Positions 33,040 through 47,466 of a stretch of DNA of 64,000 bases are shown here, piece after piece. A program made the translations under genes and the position numbers. The notes beneath the pieces are model-generated. The model did not search any database, had not been told where the DNA came from, and saw only the letters and a program-made list of their open reading frames with translations. The stretch is taken from the NCBI GenBank assembly GCA_949710005.1, contig OX453272.1:26242391-26306390 (forward strand), written 5' to 3'. Each line of letters starts with the position of its first letter. Position 1 is the stretch's first letter. The stretch comes from Ricordea florida (lineage: Eukaryota > Cnidaria > Anthozoa > Corallimorpharia > Ricordeidae).

Positions 33040-35872
33040 ACTAGAAATACGACTCTCGCAAAACCCTCGCGAAGCTAGTTTTTGAATAAGTCACAATACT
33101 TTTATATTTTATTTTATTTTATATTTTATTTTTTATATCAGCGTAATCCCTATTATTTAATTTGTTATGCTGTGTTTGGTACACAATTAGTGACACCTGG
33201 TGCAAATTACATGATCAGTATACTGCTCAGCACAGGGCTTGAAAATTGACCTTCATTTAGCTCTTTCACTGCCACTGAGATTGCACGAGAGGGAATAGAA
33301 GTAAAATTATTTGTTTTCTTGACAGGGAATACAGAGTCAATGAAGTATCACAATAATATTCAGTTAACACAAATTGAAAATTATTGTAAATCTTTTGCAG
33401 GTGAAATCTTGAAGAGTTGATATGAATGATTGTGTTTACCACAGTGTAAAAACCTGGTTTCTTTTTGGAGTTGTATTTTCTTAGTCTCTACTGCTTTGTC
33501 TTCTTTGTTGTACATCACTTTTAAACACAATATGTTCTTACACCGAGGATGAGTTGAATGCTCCAATTATTTTTTGTTTATGTTCTTTTCTAATAATTGC
33601 ATGAGATTCATTGTAAGAAGAATCTTCTGATTAGATATTTTATTGTCTACTGCAGTCATTATTTCATTCCTAGGTAACCACAGATGAGAGCATTATGAAT
33701 AGTGCATGTTTCAATTTGTGTACTCTCTTCAGTTGCAATGGTACCCCTAGTGGTAGATAGAAAAATTCCTCTTCCCTCAAAAGAGATGCCATGTCAACAG
33801 AAGTGTGAGAAACAATGTCCTTACATAAAAAAATGGGGGTAAAACAGTTGGAGTCTACAAAAACTTTGAATAAAGGTTTGGTAATAGTGAGTGCCGACTG
33901 TATAGTATGTGGTTGTGCTATTTTTAGGTCATATCATAAAAACAATACATGTAAGAAAGAGTTATTGAAATCTTAACATGTTGAAAAAGATTGCTGCACT
34001 ATGTACTCCTGTAAGAATATAATGTGAAATCAACATCAATCAGTCACAAGTATATACCACATGAAAGTTTAATGGTGCTGTTACAGAAACAGGCAAAATA
34101 TCCATACCCAACCAGAGAATAGTATATTATTTTGAATATATGAAAATTTCTATTATAAAAACTGCAGAAGAAAGATTTATGATAAGGATGGTATTTCATC
34201 GAAAAAGTCATGGCAGCCAGAGGTATTGAACTTGTAACCAATGACATATAGTAACGAGACAAACTATCATTATATTATTATCATTATTATTATCATTACT
34301 ATTATTATTATTACTGGTATTGATATTATTATTATTATTGTTATATTTTTTATGTTAAACATAATATATTTTTATGGGGTGGGATGCATGTGCTAATCTT
34401 GGTAAAGGCATTGTTACTCTACTACTACAAGCAATACAAAAATCTTCTTCATAGGCTTTCCATCAGAGGTGGTAGTAATCAAAACAGCTCCAAACAATAC
34501 CATTTATTCTTAAAGGCTTAGAATCTAGTGCAGTCATTTGTCTATAACGTTTGTGTGGAAAATCATTCTTGAAAGCATACTTTAGGGCATTTAGGAAACT
34601 TGAAACACTTGTTACTACATACAGCACACTTGCAATGAATATATGAGAAAGGTTATAAACATTTTGGCATTACAAAATTTATTTTCTTCTTTATAAAGTT
34701 CTTTCAATGTAAAAGGTTAACTGTATGTTGTGGTTGTTATTAAAGCTTGATATTTGACATCATAAAAATGAAGTAAACAGCAGAAAGTAACAAGGTTAAC
34801 ATGTTATGTCTAACTTTGCAAATTAAGGCTTGAATTAGCATTTCATTTGTGGGAAAAGGGCAAGGGTTCTAGATAGCAATATTATCAGGGGGGTCATTGA
34901 ACTCTAAGGTAAAACTTACCCATTGTGAAAAGGCTATGAAACTTGTTGTCTCTATGCAATATTATTGAAATCTTTCAATCAGAGAATACATACATATATA
35001 TATAGCAAAGAGAAATGCTACTCAGAAGTAAGTAATAACATTTGCTTTATTTTCAAATGATGGCATTGATCACTGATTAAATTGCAGAACCAGTACTTTA
35101 TAGTGACACTGGGTATATATTCTGTTGAAAATTCTAAACACAACTGCTACATCAAGAAAATTTACAATATTTTCACTGTTTCAATGATATCAGATCACAT
35201 CGTTATAAATGATTGCTATAACAACTGCAACTCTCTGTGTTGGGAATTTCTTCAAAATGCAAACGCTATCGTTTTATTATGACAAATACCAACTTACATT
35301 CTTTTTTAATCTGTTGGTCGTCTTCCGATTCCGTTTTTAGACATCTTCAATCGTTGAAGTCGTTCCTACTCGGTTTCCCTTCTAAGTCGTTTTGCTAAAT
35401 TTAGTACGCCAATATATTTCGTTATGTAATCGTTCACTCATGTCCTGTATTTCTATCAATAACACATTCAAATTCAAAACTAACTTGGTTGAATTCCTGG
35501 TCCTTTTCCCTGCTTTTTCGTTTGCCTTTTTCTGGAGCGAGCGGTTGTTGTCTTTGCTGCGATTTATGTTGTTATTCTCCCTGCTGTCGTTTCTCTATCC
35601 CTGCTTTGAGTCGTGCTTTCCTTGTGTTGATTTTCACGGTATTCGAACTTACTCGGCGACGATCTCGGGCTAATCTTTCTTGAATATCTCGGAGATCATC
35701 TTGCTGGGATGTACCTCCAGGACGAGTGAAATCAGTTTCCACAAAATTTACCTTACCTTCAAAAAGGCATCACCGAATTCTCAATGGCGGAATTCAGCAG
35801 TTTTCAAGTGCGCTACTATTGCCAGGTAACCTGGCCTGCGAACGGACACCTTTAAAATATAGATATATATAT
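33040..35872. repeat. Array unit 1 (divergent)
   Basis: Starts with the 'actagaaatacgactctcgc' head and ends at 'atagatatatatat'. It has the most differences from the others and lacks the GC-rich 103-bp end block. Confidence 0.85.
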
Positions 35873-37881
35873 ACTAGAAATACGACTCCCGCAAAAACCT
35901 CGCGAAGCTAGTTTTTGAAGAAGTCACAATGCTTTCATATTTTATTCTTTTTTTTTTATACTAGAAATACGACTCCCGCAAAAACCTCGCGAAGCTAGTT
36001 TTTGAAGAAGTCACAATGCTTTCATATTTTATTCTTTATTTTTTTTTATATTATATATTTTATTTTTTATATTAGCGTAATCCCCATTATTTTATTTCTT
36101 ATGCTGTGTTTGGTACACAATTAGTGACACCTGGTGCAAATTACATGATCAGTATACCGCTCAACACAGTGCTTAAAAATTGACCTTCATTTAGCTCTTT
36201 CACTGCAACTGAGATTGCACCAGAGGGAATAGAAGTAAAATTATTTATTATCTTGACAGGGAATACAGAGTCGATGAAGTATCACAATAATATTCACTTA
36301 ACACAAATTGAAAATGATTGTAAATCTTTTGCAGGTGAAATCTTGAAGAGTTGATATGAATGCTTGTGTTTACCACGGTGTAAAAACCTGTGTTTTTTTT
36401 CTTTAGTTTTATTTTCTTAGTCTCTACTGCTTTGTCTTCTTTGTTGACATCACTTTCGAACACAATATGTTCTTACACAGAGGATGAGCTGAACGCTCCA
36501 ATTATTTTTTGTTTATGTTTTTTTGGTTATAATTGCATGAGATTCATTGTAAGAAGAATCTTCTGATTAGATATTTTATTGTCTACTGCAGTCATTATTT
36601 CATTCCCGGGTAACCACAATTGAGAGCATTATGAATAGTGCATGTTTTAATGTGTGTACTCTTTCCAGTTGCAATGGTACCCCCAGTGGTAGATAGAAAA
36701 ATTCCTCTTCCCTCAAAAGAGATGCCATATCAACAAATTGGGGGTAAAACAATTGGATTCTACAAAAGCTTTGAATAAAGGTTTGGTAATAGTGAGTGCC
36801 CACTGTATAGTATGTGGTTGTGCTATTTTTAGGTCATATCATAAGAACAATACATGTAAGAAAGAGTTATTGAAATCTTAATATGTTCAAAAAGATTGCT
36901 GCACTACGTACTCCTGTAAAAAAATAATGTGAAATCAACATCAATCAGTCAAAAGTATATACCACATGAAAGTTTAATTGTGCTGTTACAGAAACAGGCA
37001 AAATATCCATACCCAACCATAGAATAGTACATTATTTTGAATATATGAAAATTTCTATTATAAAAACTGCAGAAGAAAGATTTAATATAAGGACGGTATT
37101 TCATCGAAAAAGTCATGGCAGCCAGAGGTATTGAACTGTAACCAATGACATATAGTAACGAGAAGAACTATCATTATATTATTATCATTATTATTATCAT
37201 TACTATTATTATTACTGGTATTGATATTATTATTGTTATATTTTTTATGTTAAACATAATATATTTTTATGGGGTGGGATTCATGTCTTAATCTTGGTAA
37301 AGTTATTGTTACTCTACTACTAAAAGCAATACAAAAATCTTCTTAATAGGCTTTCCATCAGAGGTGGTAGTAATCAAAACAGCTCCAAACAATACCATTT
37401 CTTCTAAAAGGCTTAGAATCTAGTGCAGTCATTTGTCTAGAAAGTTTGTGTGGAAAATCATTATTGAAAGCATAGGGCATTTAGGAAACTTGAAACACTT
37501 GTTACTACATACAGCACACTTGCAATGAATATATGAGAAAGATCATAAACATTTTGACATTACAAAATTTATTTTCTTCTTTATAAAGTTTTTCCAATGT
37601 AAAAGGTTAATTGCATGTTGTGGTTGTTATGAAATATTGATATTTGACATCATAAAAATAAAGTAAACGGCAGAAAGTAACAAAGTTAATATGTTATGTC
37701 TAACTTTGCAAATTAAGGCTTGAATTAACATTTCATTTGTGAAAAAAGGGCAGGGGTTCTAGATAGCAATATGATCAGGGGAGGGGGGGGGGTCATTGCA
37801 CTCTAAGGTAAAACTGACCCATTGTGAAAAGGCTATGAAACTTGTCTCTACACAATATTATTGAAACCTTTCAATCAGAGA

Positions 37882-37914
<33 letters not shown>

Positions 37915-38939
37915 GCAAAGAGAAATACTACTCAGAATTCAGTAATCACATTTGCTTTATTTTAAAATGATCACATTGATCACTGATAATATTGCAGAAC
38001 CAGTACTTTATAGTGACACAGGGTATACATTCTGTTGAAAATGTTTAACATAACTGCTAGATCAAGAAAATTTACAATATTTTCACTGTTGCAATGATAT
38101 CAGATCACATCGTTATAAATGATTGCTATAACAACTGCAACTCTCTGTGTTGGAAATTACTTCAAACTGGAAACGCTATCGTTTTATTATGAAAAATACC
38201 TATTTACATTCTCTTGTAATCTGTTGGTCGTCTTCCGATTCCGGTTTTAGACTAATAGAATTATTTTCCAGAGACATCTCCAATCGTTGAAGTCGTTCTT
38301 ACTCGGTGTCCCTTCTAAGTCGTTTTGCTAAATGTAGTACACCAATATATTTCGTTATGTAATCGTTCACTCATGTCCTGTATTTCTATCAATAACACAT
38401 TCAAATTCAAAACTAACTTGATTGAATTCCTGGTCCTTTTCCCTGCTGTTTCGTTTGCCTTTTTCTGGAGCGAGCAGTTGTTGTCTTGGCTGCGATTTCT
38501 GTTGTTATTCTCCCTGCTGTCGTTTCTCTATCCCTGCTTTGAGTCGTGCTTTCCTCGTGTTGATTTTCACGGTATTCGAACTTACTCGGCGACGATCTCG
38601 TGCTAATATTTCTTGAATATCTTGGAGATCACCTTGCTGGGATGTACTTCCAGGACGAGTGAAATCGGTTTCCACAAAATTTACATTACTTTCAAAAAGG
38701 CATCACCGAATAATGGCGGAAATTCAGCGTTCTCAAGTGCGTTACTATTGCCAGGTAACCTGGCCTGCGAACGGACACCTTTAAAATATAGATATATATA
38801 TATACATATATAAAAACTCTCGGCTCGATTTACTTGGGCTTGCGAGCCACGTGGTCTGACCGGAACCGACACGATTAGTAACCTCGCTACGCTCGGCCTT
38901 CGGCCTCGCTTCGCGAGGAATTATATATATATGTTTTTT
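35873..38939. repeat. Array unit 2 (type A)
   Basis: The head block (about 87 bp, 'actagaaatacgactcccgc') is present twice, at 35873 and 35960. Ends with the GC-rich block 38816-38918. Confidence 0.85.
38816..38918. repeat. GC-rich hairpin block at unit ends (first of five)
   Basis: A 103-base block starting 'ctctcggctcgattta' closes units 2-6. Its last 37 bases fold as an outer stem CCTCGC/GCGAGG around an inner GGCC-ttc-GGCC. Copies of this hairpin are at 38882-38918, 42024-42060, 44729-44765, 47429-47465 and 50134-50170. It contrasts sharply with the AT-rich surroundings and resembles the small GC palindromes in both Polintons. Confidence 0.85.
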
Positions 38940-39112
38940 TTATATCAGCGTAATCCCCATTATTTTATTTCTTATGCTGTGTTTGGTACACAATTAGTGA
39001 CACCTGGTGCAAATTACATGATCAGTATACCGCTCAACACAGTGCTTAAAAATTGACCTTCATTTAGCTCTTTCACTGCCACTTAGATTGCACCAGAGGG
39101 AATAGAAGTAAA
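38940..39112. repeat. Partial array unit between units 2 and 3
   Basis: Repeats only the 'tatatcagcgtaatcccc' to 'gggaatagaagtaaa' stretch of a unit start, then a full new head begins at 39113. It accounts for the longer 3129-bp spacing. Confidence 0.85.
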
Positions 39113-42061
39113 ACTAGAAATACGACTCCCGCAAAAACCTCGCGAAGCTAGTTTTTGAAGAAGTCACAATGCTTTTATATTTTATTTTATATTTTTTATA
39201 TCAGCGTAATCCCCATTATTTTATTTGTTATGCTATGTTTGGTACACAATTAGTGACACCGGGTGAAAATTACATGACCAGTATACCGGTCAACACAGTG
39301 CTTAAAAATTGACCGTCATTTAGTTCTTTCACTGCCACTGAGATTGCACCAGAGGGAATAGAAGTAAAATTATTTATTATCTTCACAGGGAATACAGAGT
39401 CGATGTATTACCACAATAATATTCACTTAACACAAATTGAAAATGATTGTAAATCTTTTGCAGGTGAAATCTTGAAGAGTTGATATGAATGCTTGTGTTT
39501 ACCATGGTATAAAAACCTGTTTTTTTTTAGTTTTATTTTCTTAGTCTCTACTGCTTTGTCTCCTTTGTTGTACATCCCTTTTAAACACAATATGTTCTTA
39601 CACTGAGGATGAGTTGAATGCTGCAATTATTTTTTGTTTATGTTTTTTGGTTATAATTGGATGAGGTTCATTGTAAGAAGAATCTTCTGATTAGATATTT
39701 TGTCTACTGCAGTCATTATTTCATTCCTAGGTAACCACAATTGACAGCATTATGAATAGTGCATGTTTCAATTTGTGCACTCTCTTCAGTTGCAATGGTA
39801 CTCTCAGTGGTAGATAAGAAAATTCCTCTTCCCTCAAAAGAGATGCCATATCAACAGAAGTGCGAGATACAATGTCATTACATAAAAAATGGGGATAAAA
39901 CAATTGGATTCTACAACAACTTTGAATAAAGGTTTGGTAATAGTGAGTGCCGACTGTATAGTATGTGGTTGTTCTATTTTTAGGTCATATCATAAAAACA
40001 ATACATGAAATAAAGAGTTATTGAAATCTTAATATGTTGAAAAAGATTGCTGCACTACTTACTCCTGTAAAAAAATAATGTGAAATCGACATCAATCAGT
40101 TAAAAGTATATACCACATGAAAGTTTAATTGTGCTGTTACAGAAACAGGCAAAATATCCATACCCAACAAGAGAAGGTTATATTATTTTGAATATATGCA
40201 AATTTCTATTATAAAAACTGCAGAAGAAAGATTTAATATAAGGATGGCATTTCATCGAAAAAGTCATGGCAGCCAGAGGTATTGAACTGTAACCAATGAC
40301 ATATAGTAATGAGAAGCACTATCATTATATTATTATCATTATTATTATCATTACTATTATTATTACTGGTATTGATATTATTATTATTACTATTGTTATA
40401 TTTTTTACGTTTAACATAATATATTTTTATGGGGTGGGATGCATGCCCTAACCTTTGTAAAGGTATTGTTACTCTATTACTGCAAGCAACACAAAAATCT
40501 TCTTAATAGGCTTTCCATCAGAGGTGGTAGTAATCAAAACAGCTCCAAACAATACCATTTCTTCTTAAAGGCTTGAAATCTAGTGCGGTCATTTATCTAT
40601 AAAGTTTGTGTGGAAAATCATTATTGAAAGGATAGGGCATTTAGAAAACTTGAAACACTTGTTACTACATACAGCACACTTGCAATGAATATATGAGAAA
40701 GATCATAAACATTTTGGCATTACAAAATTTATTTTCTTCTTTATATAGTTTTTCCGATGTAAAATGTTAACTGTGTGTTGTGGTTGTTATTAAATATTGA
40801 TATTTGACATCATAAAAATGAAGTAAACAACAGAAAGTAACAAGGTTAATATGTTAATTAAGGCTTGAATTAACATTTTATTTGTGGGAAATGGCCAGGT
40901 TTCTAGATTGCAATATTATCAGGGGGGGGGGGGGTCATTGAACTCTAAGGTAAAACTTACCCATTGTGAAAAGGCTATGAAACTTGTTGTCTATACGTAA
41001 TATTATTGAAACCTTTCAATCAGAGAATACATACATATATATAGCAAAGAGAAATACTACTCAGAAGTAAGTTATAACATTTGCTTTATTTTCAAATGAT
41101 CGCATTGATCACTGATGATATTGCCGAACCAGTACTTTATAGTGACACTGGGTATATATTCTGTTGAAAATGCTAAACATAGCTGCTAGATCAAGAAAAT
41201 TTACAATATTTTCACTGTTGCAATGATATCAGATCACATCGTTGTAAATGATTGTTATAACAACTGCAACTCTCTGTGTTGGGAATTTCTTCAAAATGGA
41301 AACGCTATCGCTTTATTATGAAAAATACCTACTTACATTCTCTTGTAATCTGTTGGTCGTCTTCCTATTCCGTTTTTAGACTAATATAATTATTTTCCAG
41401 AGACATCTCCAATCGTTGTAGTTGTTTCTACTCGGTTTCCCTTCTAAGCCGTTTTGCTAAATTTAGTACGCTAATATATTTCGTTATGTAATCGTTCACT
41501 CCTGTTCTGTATTTCTATCAATAACACATTCAAATTCAAAACTAACTTGGTTGAATTCCTGGTCCTTTTCCCTGCTGTTTCGTTTGCCTTTTTCTAGAGC
41601 GAGCAGTTTTTGTCTTTGCTGCGATGACGGATGTCTGTTGTTATTCGCCCTGCTGTCGTACTCTTTCCCTGCTTTGAGTCGTGCTTTCCTTGTGTTGATT
41701 TTCACGGTGTTCGAACTTACTCGGCGACGATCACGGGCTACTCTTTCTTGAATATCTCGGAGATCATCTTGCTGGGATACACTTCCAGGACGAGTGAAAT
41801 CCGTTTCCACAAAATTTACATTTCTTTCAAAAAGGCATCACCGCATTCGAAATGGCGGAAATTCAGGAGTTCTCAAATACGCTACTATTGCCAGGTAACC
41901 TGGCCTGCGAACGGACACCTTTAAAATATAGATATATATATATATACATATATAAAAACTCTCGGCTCGATTTACTCGGGCTTGCGAGCCACGTGGTCTG
42001 ACCGGAAGCGACACGATTAGTAACCTCGCTACGCTCGGCCTTCGGCCTCGCTTCGCGAGGA
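39113..42061. repeat. Array unit 3 (type B)
   Basis: Shares with units 5 and 7 diagnostic words such as 'ggatggcatttcatcg' and a longer G-run. Holds an open copy of the internal reading frame (41810-41496). Confidence 0.85.
41496..41810 (-). other. Array-internal reading frame, 104 codons (representative)
   Basis: Encodes a basic, hydrophilic product (METDFTRPGSVSQQDD at the start, an Arg-rich 'VARDRRRVSSNTVKINTR' stretch, 'FNQVSFEFECVIDRNTEQE' at the end). It is open in units 3 and 5. In units 1, 2, 4 and 6 the same frame is recognisable but has stops in the middle. Weak similarity of the frame continues past its stop. Looks like a decayed exon carried by the repeat; no function recognised and expression doubtful. 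Confidence 0.3.
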
Positions 42062-44766
42062 ATTATTTATTATCTTGACAGGGAATACAGAGTCGATGAA
42101 TTATCACAATAATATTCACTTAACACAAATTGAAAATGATTGTAAATCTTTTGCAGGTGAAATCTTGAAGAGTTGATATGAATGCTTGTGTTTACCACAG
42201 TGTAAAAACCTGTGTTTTTTTTCTTTAGTTTTATTTTCTTAGTCTCTACTGCTTTGTCTTCTTTGTTGTACATCACTTTTGAACACAATATGTTCTTACA
42301 CAGAGGATGAGTTGAATGCTCCAATTATTTTTTATGTTTTTTGGTTATAATTGCATGAGATTCATTGTAAGAAGAATCTTCTGATTAGATATGTTATTGT
42401 CTACTGCAGTCATTATTTCATTCCCGGGTAACCACAATTGAGAGCATTATGAATAGTGCATGTTTTAATGTGTGTAACTCTTTTCAGTTGCAATGGTACC
42501 CCCAGTGGTAGATAGAAAAATTCCTCTTCCCTCAAAAGAGATGCCATATCAACAAATTGGGGGTAAAACAATTGAATTCTACAAAAGCTTTGAATAAAGG
42601 TTTGGTAATAGTGAGTGCCGACTGTATAGTATGTGGTTGTTCTATTTTTAGGTCATATCATAAAAACAATACATGTAAGAAAGAGTTATTGAAATCTTAA
42701 TATGTTCAAAAAGATTGCTGCACTACGTACTCCTGTAAAAAAAATAATGTGAAATCAACATCAATCAGTCAAAAGTATATACCACATGAAAGTTTAATTG
42801 TGCTGTTACAGAAACAGGCAAAATATCCATACCCAACCATAGAATAGTACATTATTTTGAACATATGAAAATTTCTATTATAAAAACTGCAGAAGAAAGA
42901 TTTAATATAAGGACGGTATTTCATCGAAAAAGTCATGGCAGCCAGAGGTATTGAACTGTAACCAATGACATATAGTAACGAGAAGAACTATCATTATATT
43001 ATTATCATTATTATTATCATTACAATTATTATTACTGGTATTGATATTATTATTGTTATATTTTTTATGTTAAACATAATATATTTTTATGGGGTGGGAT
43101 TCATGTCTTAATCTTGGTAAAGTTATTGTTACTCTACTACTAAAAGCAATACAAAAATCTTCTTAATAGGCTTTCCATCAGAGGTGGTAGTAATCAAAAC
43201 AGCTCCAAACAATACCATTTCTTCTTAAAGGCTTAGAATCTAGTGCAGTCATTTGTCTAGAAAGTTTGTGTGGAAAATCATTATTGAAAGCATAGGGCAT
43301 TTAGGAAACTTCAAACACTTGTTACTACATACAGCACACTTGCAATGAATATATGAGAAAGATCATAAACATTTTGACATTACAAAATTTATTTTCTTCT
43401 TTATAAAGTTTTTCCAATGTAAAAGGTTAATTGCATGTTGTGGTTGTTATGAAATATTGATATTTGACATCATAAAAATAAAGTAAACGGCAGAAAGTAA
43501 CAAAGTTAATATGTTATGTCTAACTTTGCAAATTAAGGCTTGAATTAACATTTCATTTGTGAAAAAAGGGCAGGGGTTCTAGATAGCAATATGATCAGGG
43601 GAGGGGGGGGGGTCATTGCACTCTAAGGTAAAACTGACCCATTGTGAAAAGGCTATGAAACTTGTTGTCTCTACGCAATATTATTGAAACCTTTCAATCA
43701 GAGAATACATACATATATATATATATATATAGCAAAGAGAAATACTACTCAGAATTCAGTAATCACATTTGCTTTATTTTAAAATGATCGCATTGGTCAC
43801 TGATAATATTGCAGAACCAGTACTTTATAGTGACACAGGGTATATATTCTGTTGAAAATGTTTAACATAACTGCTAGATCAAGAAAATTTACAATATTTT
43901 CACTGTTGCAATGATATCAGATCACATCGTTATAAACGATTGCTATAACAACTGCAACTCTCTGTGTTGGGAATTACTTCAAACTGGAAACGCTATCGTG
44001 TTATTATGAAATATACCTATTTACATTCTCTTGTAATCTGTTGGTCGTCTTCCTATTCCGTTTTTAGACTAATAGAATTATTTTCCAGAGACATCTCCAA
44101 TCGCTGAAGTCGTTCCTACTCGGCTTCCCTTCTAAGTCATTTTGCTAAATGTAGTACACCAATATATTTCGTTATGTAATCGTTCACTCATGTCCTGTAT
44201 TTCTATCAATAACACATTCAAATTCAAAACTAACTTGATTGAATTCCTGGTCCTTTTCCCTGCTGTTTCGTTTGCCTTTTTCTGGAGCGAGCAGTTGTTG
44301 TCTTGGCTGTGATTTCTGTTGTTATTCTCCCTGCTGTCGTTTCTCTATCCCTGCTTTGAGTCGTGCTTTCCTCGTGTTGATTTTCACGGGATTCGAACTT
44401 ACTCGGCGACGATCTCGTGCTAATATTTCTTGAATATCTCGGAGATCACCTTGCTGGGATGTACTTCCAGGACGAGTGAAATCGGTTTCCACAAAATTTA
44501 CATTACTTTCAAAAAGGCATCACCGAATAATGGCGGAAATTCAGCGTTCTCAAGTGCGTTACTATTGCCAGGTAACCTGGCCTGCGAACGGACACCTTTA
44601 AAATATAGATATATATATATAAACATATATATAAATATATATATATATATACATATATAAAAACTCTCGGCTCGATTTACTCGGGCTTGCGAGCCACGTT
44701 GTCTGACCGGAACCGACACGATTAGTAACCTCGCTACGCTCGGCCTTCGGCCTCGCTTCGCGAGGA
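42062..44766. repeat. Array unit 4 (type A)
   Basis: Lacks the unit head and begins 'aattatttattatcttgaca'. Appears identical or nearly so to unit 6 over the stretches compared. Confidence 0.9.
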
Positions 44767-47466
44767 ATTATTTATTATCTTCACAGGGAATACAGAGTCG
44801 ATGAATTACCACAATAATATTCACTTAACACAAATTGAAAATGATTGTAAATCTTTTGCAGGTGAAATCTTGAAGAGTTGATATGAATGCTTGTGTTTAC
44901 CATGGTGTAAAAACCTGTTTTTTTTTAGTTTTATTTTCTTAGTCTCTACTGCTTTGTCTCCTTTGTTGTACATCCCTTTTAAACACAATATGTTCTTACA
45001 CACTGAGGATGAGTTGAATGCTCCAATTATTTTTTGTTTATGTTTTTTGGTTATAATTGGATGAGGTTCATTGTAAGAAGAATCTTCTGATTAGATATTT
45101 TATTGTCTACGGCAGTCATTATTTCATTCCTAGGTAACCACAATTGACAGCATTATGAATAGTGCATGTTTCAATTTGTGCACTCTCTTCAGTTGCAATG
45201 GTACTCTCAGTGGTAGATAAGAAAATTCCTCTTCCCTCAAAAGAGATGCCATATCAACAGAAGTGTGAGATTTAATGTCATTACATAAAAAATGGGGATA
45301 AAACAATTGGATTCTACAACAACTTTGAATAAAGGTTTGGTAATAGTGAGTGCCGACTGTATAGTATGTGGTTGTTCTATTTTTAGGTCATATCATAAAA
45401 ACAATACATGAAATAAAGAGTTATTGAAATCTTAATATGTTGAAAAAGATTGCTGCACTACTTACTCCTGTAAAAAAATAATGTGAAATCGACATCAATC
45501 AGTTAAAAGTATATACCACATGAAAGTTTAATTGTGCTGTTACAGAAACAGGCAAAATATCCATACCCAACAAGAGAAGGTTATATTATTTTGAATATAT
45601 GCAAATTTCTATTATAAAAACTGCAGAAGAAAGATTTAATATAAGGATGGCATTTCATCGAAAAAGTCATGGCAGCCAGAGGTATTGAACTGTAACCAAT
45701 GACATATAGTAATGAGAAGCACTATCATTATATTATTATCATTATTATTATCATTACTATTATTATTACTGGTATTGATATTATTATTATTACTATTGTT
45801 ATATTTTTTACGTTTAACATAATATATTTTTATGGGGTGGGATGCATGCCCTAACCTTTGTAAAGGTATTGTTACTCTATTACTGCAAGCAACACAAAAA
45901 TCTTCTTAATAGGCTTTCCATCAGAGGTGGTAGTAATCAAAACAGCTCCAAACAATACCATTTCTTCTTAAAGGCTTGAAATCTAGTGCGGTCATTTATC
46001 TATAAAGTTTGTGTGGAAAATCATTATTGAAAGGATAGGGCATTTAGAAAACTTGAAACACTTGTTACTACATACAGCACACTTGCAATGAATATATGAG
46101 AAAGATCATAAACATTTTGGCATTACAAAATTTATTTTCTTCTTTATATAGTTTTTCCGATGTAAAATGTTAACTGTGTGTTGTGGTTGTTATTAAATAT
46201 TGATATTTGACATCATAAAAATGAAGTAAACAACAGAAAGTAACAAGGTTAATATGTTAATTAAGGCTTGAATTAACATTTTATTTGTGGGAAATGGCCA
46301 GGTTTCTAGATTGCAATATTATCAGGGGGGGGGGGGGGGTCATTGAACTCTAAGGTAAAACTTACCCATTGTGAAAAGGCTATGAAACTTGTTGTCTATA
46401 CGTAATATTATTGAAACCTTTCAATCAGAGAATACATACATATATATAGCAAAGAGAAATACTACTCAGAAGTAAGTTATAACATTTGCTTTATTTTCAA
46501 ATGATCGCATTGATCACTGATGATATTGCCGAACCAGTACTTTATAGTGACACTGGGTATATATTCTGTTGAAAATGCTAAACATAGCTGCTAGATCAAG
46601 AAAATTTACAATATTTTCACTGTTGCAATGATATCAGATCACATCGTTGTAAATGATTGTTATAACAACTGCAACTCTCTGTGTTGGGAATTTCTTCAAA
46701 ATGGAAACGCTATCGCTTTATTATGAAAAATACCTACTTACATTCTCTTGTAATCTGTTGGTCGTCTTCCTATTCCGTTTTTAGACTAATATAATTATTT
46801 TCCAGAGACATCTCCAATCGTTGTAGTTGTTTCTACTCGGTTTCCCTTCTAAGCCGTTTTGCTAAATTTAGTACGCTAATATATTTCGTTATGTAATCGT
46901 TCACTCCTGTTCTGTATTTCTATCAATAACACATTCAAATTCAAAACTAACTTGGTTGAATTCCTGGTCCTTTTCCCTGCTGTTTCGTTTGCCTTTTTCT
47001 AGAGCGAGCAGTTTTTGTCTTTGCTGCGATGACGGATGTCTGTTGTTATTCGCCCTGCTGTCGTACTCTTTCCCTGCTTTGAGTCGTGCTTTCCTTGTGT
47101 TGATTTTCACGGTGTTCGAACTTACTCGGCGACGATCACGGGCTACTCTTTCTTGAATATCTCGGAGATCATCTTGCTGGGATACACTTCCAGGACGAGT
47201 GAAATCCGTTTCCACAAAATTTACATTTCTTTCAAAAAGGCATCACCGCATTCGAAATGGCGGAAATTCAGGAGTTCTCAAATACGCTACTATTGCCAGG
47301 TAACCTGGCCTGCGAACGGACACCTTTAAAATATAGATATATATATATATACATATATAAAAACTCTCGGCTCGATTTACTCGGGCTTGCGAGCCACGTG
47401 GTCTGACCGGAAGCGACACGATTAGTAACCTCGCTACGCTCGGCCTTCGGCCTCGCTTCGCGAGGA
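44767..47466. repeat. Array unit 5 (type B)
   Basis: Closer to unit 7 than to unit 3 (shared 'gtgagatttaatgtc' and 'gtctacggcag'). Holds an open internal frame (47215-46901) identical to that in unit 3. Confidence 0.9.
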